Of a DNA stretch of 64,000 nucleotides, positions 55,700 through 64,000 are shown one piece after another. This DNA is from Achatina immaculata (Eukaryota > Mollusca > Gastropoda > Stylommatophora > Achatinidae), in the NCBI GenBank assembly GCA_009760885.1, contig CM019713.1, positions 2,623,031 through 2,687,030 on the forward strand. The letters run 5' to 3'. The notes beneath the pieces were generated by a model. It was not told where the DNA came from. It did no database searches and saw only the letters and a program-made list of their open reading frames with translations. A program made the translations under genes and the position numbers. Positions within the stretch are counted from its first letter, which is position 1. Every line of letters starts with the position of its first letter.

Positions 55700-57350
55700 G
55701 TTAAACATATCCGCGACAATGACATTAATAGTTTGTATTCGATAACAGTAGGACTGAAAGACAATTTCTTTCTTTCTTTATGTATTAAAAGCGATAAAAT
55801 ATGCACCAAGAGTTAACTTTTTATATTTGGAGATTAATGCTCATTTGGAATATAGGTGGAAAATGCGGAAACAAGATTTGGCTTTCATTACAACTACTGT
55901 TTGCTCCCTGGCTACAGCAAATGTCAGCATGTCTGCTTCAAACAGAGCAGATTAACCCAGGTAGATTGTGGATACATAGAGTTAGGCAGGTAACTTTAAA
56001 TATGATAAAGTATAACAGGCAATTTGTACAGTAGACTTTTTGTAATAAAGGGCGCCATTTGTATTTTAATTATCTATAGAAAAAAGAACATAAGTTTTTC
56101 CTTTCCCCGCGACCACATTTTTCTATCGTCTGTCCAGAAGTGGTTCCGTCGGGAGTAAGTTTCTTTGAAAAGTATTGTTGAGTCACACAAATCTTTTAGA
56201 AATTTCTAAATGTTCGTAGGACTCCCACGTATTTCTCTTCTTCTATTGTGGCTTTTTTTCATGTGCGGGTTATTTATCACCATAAAGAACGGCACGTGGA
56301 CTTCCTCCAGGACAGCGTCATATCTGCGATAAAACTGGTTCTAGGAGGTTGGACGAAGTGTGTAGAGTTGTACATCAGATGGAAAAAAAAATCCGGTGAG
56401 GGGAGGAAGAGAAAGCAGTAGGAGACAATAACAGTGAAATGGCAGGCCAAAAAATCTGTTACATTCTGAGTGAAGATTGAGCATAGACGACTGGTCTGAC
56501 GCTCATCTCATCAGGTTATAGCATGTCAGTCTTCTATTACCATACTCCTTTTCATTTTTTTTTCATTACTTTGTTGTAGTGAATGCCTTTCATGACTGAT
56601 AATTTTGCTGTAATAGATGACATGATTGATTAATTTATTGTAGTGGTTGCCATTCGTGATTGATTATTTTATTAGTGGATGACTTTTCTGGTAGTTTTAA
56701 TGATAAACAAACTGAGAACCAGAGAGGAAGGAAATCAGGAAGAAGGGATACCAAAGAATATACAATTTTACAAAATGCCAACTTTCAGAAGCTGTTTACA
56801 AACCTGTTAAATTATTGAGCTGATGAAATGTAACAAATGTTACAAATGAAAGAAATGTTTTAAAAAAACCCTGGTGAAAATAGATAACGTTATCCGAGAT
56901 AAATGCCAAGTAATAAATGAACATCCATCTACAACTACATCTGGTTGTCACCAGATTATAAGTAGTTCTGTCTTTTGAAAACTTGCTAGCATGTTTTATT
57001 GTCATTAGATTTTTTTGGTATCTTGTAGTGATTTGTGCCAATTTGGAATTGTGAATGGTGGTATTCTACTATTAACATTAACAGTTTTCTCTTCAAATTG
57101 TCAAATACAAAGTTTGAAACGTTAGACTTTTATTTTCCAGGCTAGTTTGGGGCATAATGTGATGTTTGCCATCTGGTACCCTTTGTCATCTCTTTTTTCT
57201 CAGTTCTCAGCCAATTGCCTGCTTCTGTTTTTTATGTTCACCTACATCTGCTTTGGCACATTTTGTGCCCATCTTTTGATTCCGTTATAATATTCTGGTT
57301 ACAGTTATCAGTTGGTTCTCAGTCAGCTACTTTCATTTTATTGAGTTGTA
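55700..57350. other. region upstream of JMJD6-like exons, no clear feature
   Basis: AT-rich sequence with no recognised transposon. An ATG-less + frame at about 55750-55935 (residues such as RWKMRKQDLAFITTTVCSLA) is open for some 60 codons but matches nothing I know. A promoter for the downstream gene could lie here; I see no decisive element. Confidence 0.4.
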
Positions 57351-57389
57351 ATCATTTCCAGATCTGAACAAGAAAAGCTGCAAGGGCAT

Positions 57390-57444
57390 ATGGAACAAAG
57401 AACTCGAAAACGTATTCGGGAAGCAAAATCAAAAGCTAGGCCAG
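57390..57444 (+). CDS. JMJD6: JMJD6-like, coding exon 1
   Basis: JMJD6 is a nuclear Fe(II)/2-oxoglutarate JmjC enzyme that hydroxylates lysines in splicing factors; arginine demethylation has also been reported. From ATG at 57390 the exon encodes MEQRTRKRIREAKSKARP, then splits a codon (phase 1) at a GTATTG donor. Known animal JMJD6 proteins begin with the same M-x(5-6)-KRIREAK-x-x-ARPE block, including the spacing from Met, so the start is well supported. The open frame continues upstream to an acceptor-like TTTCCAG at 57360, so a 5' UTR exon boundary may lie there. Confidence 0.8.
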
Positions 57445-57761
57445 GTATTGTACAGAATTGTTTGCGTAAAGGCTGCCACAAACATAGAAAATGTACACAT
57501 AATTTTTGTTTTTAAACTACTAGCAGAGGTATTATCTAAGTGATCAGTACATCACATTTTTAAAGATATGCATTCATTCTTTAGGTACCTTGTAGATAAT
57601 TGATGATCATGACATATTTAATTTTGTGTAGATTTAGTAGTTTGGCAGATTTGCATAGCTTAGCTTTGAAGTATTTTTCTTATTTCAAAATCATTTTTGT
57701 ATGTTTTCATTGTTTTTTGATGATTTGTAGCATTTTGCTGTAAAGTAACTATTGCTTTTTG

Positions 57762-57930
57762 GCCGACCATGGGAAACTCTAGAGAACATTGTTAAGAGAG
57801 GCCAAATTAATAGGCACAAAATCCCTTGATGAGGTTGAAACGCTTGCCGAAAACAGGAAAAATTGGCGAACTACCTTGCGAGCCCTATGTGACATTTAAC
57901 AGCATGGGAAGGATATAAGATATAAACAAC
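57762..57930 (+). mobile_element. LINE-A 3' fragment in JMJD6-like intron 1
   Basis: The + strand reads LRRTLLREAKLIGTKSLDEV-like residues, LAENRKNWRTTLRALCDI, then the terminus AACAGCATGGGAAGGATATAAGATATAAAC. Only about 165 bp remain. It has the same orientation as the host exons. Confidence 0.88.
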
Positions 57931-58203
57931 TATATAAGAACTATTGCTTTTATCATAAAAGCTACTATTAAGGTGAAAACGTTTAACTCACTAATGATGG
58001 AGAAAATCTCTTTCATAAATGTTACATTTTTTGGGACTCTAACCTCACCCAAAATTGCTTCCAATTCCGACTCAGTGACTCTTGATTCTAGGAGAGGCTG
58101 TTGAACAATGAGTTGTTTAGGATAGATTAATGTGGACTTTAATTTATAGTGACGTGTAGTCATATATAATCATTCACCTATTTATCTGATTTCACCTCAC
58201 CAG

Positions 58204-58413
58204 AGCTCTATAAAGAACCTAATGGGTGGTATGCCCACAACTATGCAGAGACCTTTGACCTTAGCCAGGAGAGTGTGAAGGATAATGTGGAAAGGATAGA
58301 TGTCAGTCAGATAAGTGTGGAAGATTTCAGAGAGAAATGAGAGAACATACACACCAGTTGTGATAACAAATTGCCAGACAGATTGGGCTGCAACATATAA
58401 ATGGAATCCGAGG
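58204..58413 (+). pseudogene. JMJD6: JMJD6-like, coding exon 2 with 2-bp loss
   Basis: After a CACCTCACCAG acceptor the exon completes the split Glu and reads LYKEPNGWYAHNYAETFDLS, VKDNVERIDVSQISVEDFRE and K, then hits TGA at 58338-58340. Shifting frame at 58339 continues the family pattern ERTYTPVVITNCQTDWAA to a GTAAGG donor after 58413. Animal JMJD6 has a Tyr codon between these blocks (RYERPYxPVV), so two bases are missing here. The JmjC domain with HxD...H iron ligands was not found downstream to 64000. It may be a decaying copy, a real gene with a sequence error, or a gene whose next exons lie beyond the window. Confidence 0.82.
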
Positions 58414-59070
58414 GTAAGGAAACAATTTTTTTTCCTGTTTTTGTCTGCATAAATACCTTCTTGTGACTTCATTTTAATTTGTCTTTCAGGCTTGTGTTAT
58501 TTTTGTCACAAACCCATGTGTTTTATATGATCAGAAGAATTCTGCTTGTATCTAATTATAGAAATGGCATTACCAACATCAACCATGAAAAAAACCAAAT
58601 GATCTTCTGGTAGCAAACTGGGCATGCGACTCTCAGTCAATTAACTGCAGACCATACGTCATACTGCAGCACTTCAGAAGACCAAAAGAGGAAACTGTAA
58701 AAATTATCATTTGGACTGTCACGTTCTGAAAAATCTCCAGAAAATCTTGTCTGTCACATGCTGGAAGATCTCCATTGATACTGAGCTATGACACACTGGA
58801 AGATCTCCGGAAACTTTTATCACTTAATCCCTTCTATCATCAATACACTGTATGGAATACAGAACATTTGAAAAGTGCCTGCACATATCATTACCTGGGA
58901 CAAGGGAAAAAGAGTGAACGAAGACCAAGGTTGTGCTCAGATATTGAATGTACCTAATCCATAGGAGGGTACGATATAATGTGTAACTTTTTTTTTTTTT
59001 CATATGTTTAGAAGGATATTTTCTTTTTGTCCTTATTACATGTATGTTAAAGCCATTTTGTAGTTTTATA

Positions 59071-60360
59071 CAAGATCCAACAATTAAGTAATGAGACTAA
59101 GTATATAAAAAATAAAATAAATAACAGTTAAAGATATAACCTGTGTTTTATTCAAAGTAAGCACCTTGTGCATTGATACAGCAAGTGGCATGATCTAACA
59201 AACACTGGAATGACTTCTGCAGTTCTTCTGTTGGTATGCCTCTTAAACTCGATGTTACAGCCCTTTGGATGTCGTCAGTATCATCAAAGACGCGTCCTTT
59301 CAATGGTAACTCTAATTTTGGGAGTAGAAAATAATCGCAGGGAGACAAATCTGGAGAATAGAGTGGATGGGTGAGAACACACATTTGTTTTTGGGCCAAA
59401 AATTCCTGTACAGCTACCACCCAGTGAGCCAGTGCATTATCATGAAGAATGAAAAAACTGCTGGGTGTTGAACACTTGGGTCGGACTCGGAGAATCCTTT
59501 TCAATAGGCATTTCAAAATACTTAAATAAACTTTGGCAGTGACAGTATGTCCCTCTGGAATAAAGTCGTTGTGAATAACTCCTTTGCTGTCGCAGAAGCA
59601 CACCAACATCGTCTTCACTTTCGACTTTCGAAGATTAAATTTTTTTACCTTTTGGTGATGATGATGACTTCCACTGATCACTTTGGCATTTAGTTGTGGG
59701 ATCATAGCAGAAAATCCATGTTTCATCCTCTGCAACAATCAAATTTAAGAATTGTTTATTTCTGTGAATGTTTTGATGACGTCTTTTGCGTCTTCAACAC
59801 GCTTATGTTTTTGATCATTAGACAATGAATGTAGTACAGACTGGCAAGCAACTTTTTTCTTGCCCAAATCTTCCACCAAAATTTTACGAATGGTCTCTCT
59901 GTTAACACCAAATTCATCTGCCATCATCCTCACAGTTAAACAACGATCTTGTATCCATTCTCTGACTTTTACAATAAGTTCCTCATTACAAACAGAAATT
60001 GGGCGTCTATGTCTAGTTGCATTTGTAATTGTTTCTACGCCCCTTTTGAATCGTGAATAGCACCTGAATATCTGTGCACGAGATTATCTTCATAAACATG
60101 TTGCATCAATTCAACTATCTCAATGGCACGAGTTTTAAACAGAATTTAGTATTTTGCTCCATGTTGATTACGTAACAATGCACCTCTGACTAGGTCAGCA
60201 AAATGGCGGCTTGTTTGTCGTCTACTTATCTGGCGGCGATGAAAAGTTGCCAGATCATAGTTGAAGGTTGCCTCTTTGGATTCCATGCTTTGGTTCTTAG
60301 ATGGCATTTTTGTCTTGGCCATAATAAAAATAAGTCTCATTACTTAATTGTCAGACCTTG
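59071..60360 (-). mobile_element. mariner-2, nearly full length
   Basis: Terminal repeats are CAAGATCCAACAATTAAGTAATGAGACT at left and, as reverse complement, CAAGGTCTGACAATTAAGTAATGAGACT at right, flanked by TA. On minus, the N-terminal half (60340-59745) is in broken frames but includes FGVNRETIRKILVEDLGKKK. The first catalytic Asp lies in EDETWIFCYDP (about 59720). The frame 59148-59738 has HDNALAHWVV and YSPDLSPCDYFLLPKL, 34 residues apart (D34D). The end CCINAQGAYFE is typical of mariner transposases. It is inactive because of frameshifts. Confidence 0.93.
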
Positions 60361-60469
60361 TATATCACAGACTGTCAGGTGATAACTGGAGATTTTCTTT
60401 AATTTTGTTTAGTCATTATTGTTTTCTGAGGAGACGACACTGTCCGATTTGGTATTTAGTGACCCATGG

Positions 60470-60650
60470 CTGTGACATGCCAGCATCAGGGTTGGCAAAC
60501 CACAGCTTGCTAAGACCCTGTTTCACCTCCCTGTTGGTACCCTCAAGTAACAGGCCTAGTCTGGCTAATGTGGCACATATTTTCCTTAGCCCCCATAGTG
60601 GTGGAGCCTACTAAAAATTGCACACCTCCTGCATTTTAGCTCCATATGGG
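60470..60650. repeat. diverged repeat related to 61925-62040
   Basis: AAGACCCTGTTTCACCTCCC, GGTACCC and AACAGGC here correspond to AAGACCCTGTTCTATCTCCC, GATACCC and AACAGGC at 61950-61995. Both are A/T-flanked and lack a clear frame. The family is unknown. The rest of 60363-61190 has no recognised feature. Confidence 0.4.
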
Positions 60651-61196
60651 GATTGAAAAAAATAGCTGCCATAGCTTGCTCCCAGTCTGACATGATGCTG
60701 TGCATCAGCGCCTTCGCTGCATCAGCTGTAAGGAACATCAGGCTTACAGTTCCAGGGAGATAGAAGAATAAATATTTCCTCAGTTGTTGATTTTGGTAAT
60801 TTCGGTAAATTGGGCATGCTTAATTGGGGAAAATGATGTTGAATTGTGTGGGAGATAAAAGGAGAACTTTAGTAATACAGTTTTAAGTAAAGCAGGTGGC
60901 AGAACTGACCGTTAAACATTGAAATTTTGGTGAGCTGGATCATCAGTTTGAAGGAATGTGTTTCATTATTGATCTGTAAAAAACTGTGTGATTGTTTCAC
61001 TGCCTAAGTGGGTAAAAGCATATAGTAGACAATCAACATGTGATGGGAACTGTTAGCAGACAGACTGTTCAATGGATGTTGGAGTATGTGGTGGAGCATT
61101 TTTTGAGAGTCTTGAATGTGGTGATGCCATATTCTGAAATTTTGTGCTAGTCCAATTCATGGCAGTCCAAATCAGAAAACGATAATTCTTACTTCT

Positions 61197-61328
61197 TACA
61201 TCCTTCCCATGCTGTTAAACATCACATAAGGCTCACACGGTTGTTTGGCTAGTTTTTCTGTTTTTGGCCACTAAACTAGCCTCTCTTAACAATGTTCCCT
61301 TTAGAGTTTCACGTGGTCGACCTCTTTT
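61197..61328 (-). mobile_element. LINE-A 3' fragment
   Basis: On + this starts CTTACATCCTTCCCATGCTGTTAAACATCACATAAGG and ends at the RPRETLKR codons (CACGTGGTCGACCTCTTTTT). A small internal deletion is present. Confidence 0.88.
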
Positions 61329-61506
61329 TAGATAATTAGAGAAATTCAGAATTGATATCTTTTCCTTTCTTGCATTCTTTTCAGAGATTTTCTATACATC
61401 TACTGGGGATATTTTTCAGAAGGGAAAAAATATGAATAGTATTATACATGGACCATGGTATTTAAAATAACTATGGTGGAGATGTACTGCAGTTATCAGC
61501 ACTGAT

Positions 61507-61712
61507 CTTCTTCTTCTTCTTCGTTCGCTTCTACCACCAAGTCCGCCCTGCGATCCTACTGAATTTATGGCTGTGGTCCACGTTAAGTCCTGTGGTCCCC
61601 CGTGTGGTCCCCAAAAGGACCACACGGGATCCCCGAGAGGACCACATGGGGTTCAGAGTATCACAGGGCTTTAGCCTGTATTCTTGGTGGGTCCCAGAAG
61701 CGGGATTGCGTG
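61507..61712 (-). mobile_element. GAA-tailed short element (copy 2) with TSD
   Basis: The 206-bp element is flanked by a 12-bp duplication, ATCAGCACTGAT, at 61495-61506 and 61713-61724. On minus it runs from CACGCAATCCCGCTTCTGGG to GGTAGAAGCGAACGAAGAAGAAGAAG. It has no RT and no convincing tRNA boxes. About 90% of positions agree with copy 1 by eye. The 3' GCGAACGAAGAAG matches LINE-E. Confidence 0.9.
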
Positions 61713-62117
61713 ATCAGCACTGATAAAATCACATCCTTTACAACATTGTTGGAAGTAGGTCATTGCATTACTATATCTGTGCCAAATGAATAATGAAAAA
61801 CATTACGGAGGCCTGCATTTAGGGCTTATTTTATGAATTTTAGCATCAGAACTGACATTTTGTGATTCAGAATCTTCAGATGACCTTTTGAGTGGGCAGG
61901 GGGGGGGGGAGAATATAGCACTGGAGCTTAATAACACAGCGGTCAACAAATCAAGACCCTGTTCTATCTCCCAGTGATACCCATGGAAACAGGCTGTAAT
62001 CTGGAAAAGTGATTGGGGATCACAATGGAAAATTGAACCCGGTTCTAAAAATGTGCCAAAACCAAAAATGGATGTGTTGGACCACAAGGCACAGCCAACA
62101 CCCTTTTGTGGATTAAT

Positions 62118-62262
62118 CTTATATCTTTCCTGTGGCGTTAAATGTCACATAGGGCTCGCATAGTTGTTTGCCAAGTTTTCCTGTTCTTGGCGAGTCTTTC
62201 AACCTCATCAAGGGAATTTATGCCCACTAAACTGGCTTCTCGTAACAATGTCCTTTTTAAAT
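62118..62262 (-). mobile_element. LINE-A 3' fragment next to PLE-1
   Basis: On + this reads CTTATATCTTTCCTGTGGCGTTAAATGTCACATAGGG through CCTCATCAAGGGAATTTATGCCC to AACAATGTCCTTTTTAA, where PLE-1 sequence starts. Confidence 0.88.
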
Positions 62263-64000
62263 AAGGTAGATAGAGGTGTATGGTGCAGTTTTACAAAGTG
62301 AGGGAGGAAGTGAGCAAGGTGAGAAAAAAAACGAATATAAAGTATGAGAATGTATAAATGAAAAACATACAACATCCGATATTTCGACGTGAGCCTTATT
62401 CGAGGATACATGCAAAAACAAAATACAAACATATATAACTTATCTGAAGCGTCTTGCTCTCAGTAAAGCGGAAATGTGTGTGGAAGAAGGAGGAAAAAAA
62501 AAAAAACGTTGCCTACAGACAAAAGATTCCCGATATAGCCAATCATAGCGAAGAAGCGGATAGAGAGGAGCGAGGGGAGCAGAACAAGTGGGAGAAAGGG
62601 GTTGGGGGAAGGCAATAGAAACATGATAGCCGCTAAAGGTGTCGGGGGTGGGGGAAAGGGGAGAGAAAAGAGGACGCGAGAGATAATGAATGAAGAACTT
62701 AAACACCTACAGGGAGGAAATGTAAAACTGGTGAATGGGACAAGACCAATATGTTGGCAGAGAAGGAAATAGGATGGTGGTAGGGAGGAGTAGCATAGAG
62801 AAAGAAATTAGAGTATAAAAAAGGGCCAGTGGAAAAATAAAGAAGTTACAGAAAGCTGAAGACATTGTTAATTCCAGCTGGGTGGAGACAGCCAGTCTGG
62901 AAAATAAGACGCTGTTCTAGGACCCTCCGAGATCGTACATCTGCGGAACAAGAGCGGATCGCACTAACCGAAATGTCCTGTTTGCCCCTGTGGTTACCAA
63001 GGCAAAAATGTTTAGCCACAGGTGTCCAGGCCCTCTTAGAAATATCATTGAGATGCTAGCGAAATCGATCTCCTAACCGTAAGCCAGTTTCCCCTATGTA
63101 CTTCAAACCGCAACGTTTGCACATGATAACATAAATGACATTTCGTGAAGTGCAGGTGAAACCCTCCTGTACTGATAACATGGATTTAGGGAAAGAGATC
63201 TGGTTGGCCTCGACAACAAACGGACAAGTGTTGCATCTACGGCGTCCACAACGTCTGGTACCATAAAAAGTGTCATCTGTCTTAAGATGACTACGAATTA
63301 AAAAGTCCCTGAGGTTTTTGTCACATCTGTAAGCCACCAATGGGGGTTCCCCAAAAAGTTCACGTGTCTCAGGCTCGGTCTGGAGGAGGTGGAGATGGCG
63401 AAACAGTATGTTTTTAACTGCCAAGCTATGGGGGTGGTACGTGAGTACTAGTTTCACCCTGTCCAAGCTACAGTGCGGTTTAGGGGTGAGGGCTTGTTGC
63501 CGCGATATGTGGCTAATGCGGTTCCAAGATGACGAGAGAACATGGTCTGGATAGCCGCGTTGACGGAAGAAATCTAGTAATTTGTGGCCTTGATCCTGGA
63601 AATCCAAATCCTCCTTACACAAACGTCGCAACCTAAGAAGCTGGGAAAAAGGAATAGAGTCCTTACACGATCTGGGATGGGAGGAAGAGTACAGGAGGTA
63701 GCTATGAGAGTCTGTAGGTTTATAGTGGATAGAAGTAGTAAGCCCGGAAGGGCCGATAGTGACGGCAATGTCAAGAAAGTTAGCGGAAGTAGCAGAGATT
63801 TGGGAGGTGAAAGAAATGACAGGATTGTATTCTTTAACAAAACTGATAAAGTTGTTAAGGTCTTCCTCTGGCATTGATGTGATCCCAATGCCATCGTCTA
63901 TGTAGCGTCTATAGAAGGCGGGAAAAGGGCCTCTAAAGGCTCTCAGAATCTTGTGTTCGAAGTGGCCCATGAACAGACACGCGTAGCTGGGGCCCATCTT
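62263..64000 (-). mobile_element. PLE-1 (Penelope-like), RT end + GIY-YIG, partial
   Basis: The minus frame from 63997 reads MGPSYACLFMGHFE and the RT catalytic motif YRRYIDDGIGI, then NFLDIAV, YKPTDSHSYLLYSSSHP (thumb side), CNTCPF and the GIY-YIG block NVIYVIMCKRCGLKYIGETG. TAG at 63056-63058 interrupts it, but the same frame goes on for 69 codons (HLNDISKRAWTPVAKHF, NHRGKQDISV) to TAA at 62846-62848. The 5' part lies beyond the window edge. The 3' non-coding part extends to about 62263. RT plus C-terminal GIY-YIG endonuclease defines Penelope-like elements. Confidence 0.92.
62371..62412 (-). other. decayed hammerhead-like motif in PLE-1 3' part
   Basis: On minus the order is ATCCTCGAATAAGGC, TCAC loop, GTC, then GAAATATCGGATG. 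GGC and GTC can pair as stem II directly before GAAA, as in hammerhead ribozymes, while the CUGANGA box is changed to CTCGAATAA. Penelope-like elements are known to carry hammerhead motifs in their terminal regions. The assignment is tentative. Confidence 0.4.

Noticed and set aside
55750..55935. ATG-less + frame of about 60 codons upstream of the JMJD6-like exons
   Set aside because: No homology or splice-site support that I can defend. Recorded only as part of the unassigned region.

Overview
This window is nuclear DNA from an animal. It is AT-rich, has no bacterial-style operons, and has spliced coding exons spread over kilobases between many kinds of eukaryotic transposon. The mix of APE-type LINEs, Penelope-like elements, mariner and Tigger DNA transposons and tRNA-headed SINEs fits an invertebrate, perhaps a mollusc. 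That placement is inference and I cannot name a species.

Two host genes can be supported. (1) A pair of tandem paralogues on the + strand encodes one ubiquitin-fold domain each. Each has three phase-0 exons with a 57-nt middle exon: copy A at 12326-12427, 14495-14551 and 16868-16951, copy B at 32121-32216, 35198-35254 and 39179-39316. Copy B reads through to a clean stop. Copy A has a frame break near its C-terminus. (2) The first two coding exons of a JMJD6-type JmjC hydroxylase lie at 57390-57444 and 58204-58413, also on +. The second exon lacks two bases, so the reading frame is broken, and the catalytic part was not found in the window.

Everything else I recognise is repeats. I use working names: LINE-A (the commonest, 14 segments), LINE-B (48355-50750, nearly intact, with an inverted 5' end), LINE-C, LINE-D, LINE-E (3' end with RNase H and a GAA tail), LINE-F (Jockey/I-like RT), LINE-G, LINE-H, LINE-I and LINE-K (3' fragments), PLE-1 and PLE-2 (Penelope-like, GIY-YIG), mariner-1 and mariner-2, Tigger-1 and Tigger-2, and two SINE families with a common body.

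Layout. 1-4000: LINE and SINE fragments and simple repeats. 4021-11607: a four-unit chimeric tandem duplication of LINE-A plus Tigger-1 plus a nested LINE-E. 12300-17000: UBL copy A. 17700-23550: mosaic of LINE and mariner debris. 23556-24720: GC-rich structured repeats of unknown origin. 24881-28960: a 1.53-kb direct duplication of LINE-F and a minisatellite grown from RT codons. 29000-31720: little recognised except SINE and LINE-G pieces and a 59-bp minisatellite. 32100-39320: UBL copy B with LINE-A, Tigger-2 and SINEs in its introns. 39320-55612: LINE-A, B, C, G and H, PLE-2 and mariner-1. 57390-58413: JMJD6-like exons. 59071-64000: mariner-2, a GAA-tailed element, LINE-A fragments and PLE-1, which runs off the right edge.

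The most promising leads are the twin UBL gene, the minisatellite whose unit is a conserved LINE RT segment, the duplication array whose variants pair units 1/4 against 2/3, the 3' end shared by LINE-E and short GAA-tailed elements, and a decayed hammerhead-like motif downstream of PLE-1.
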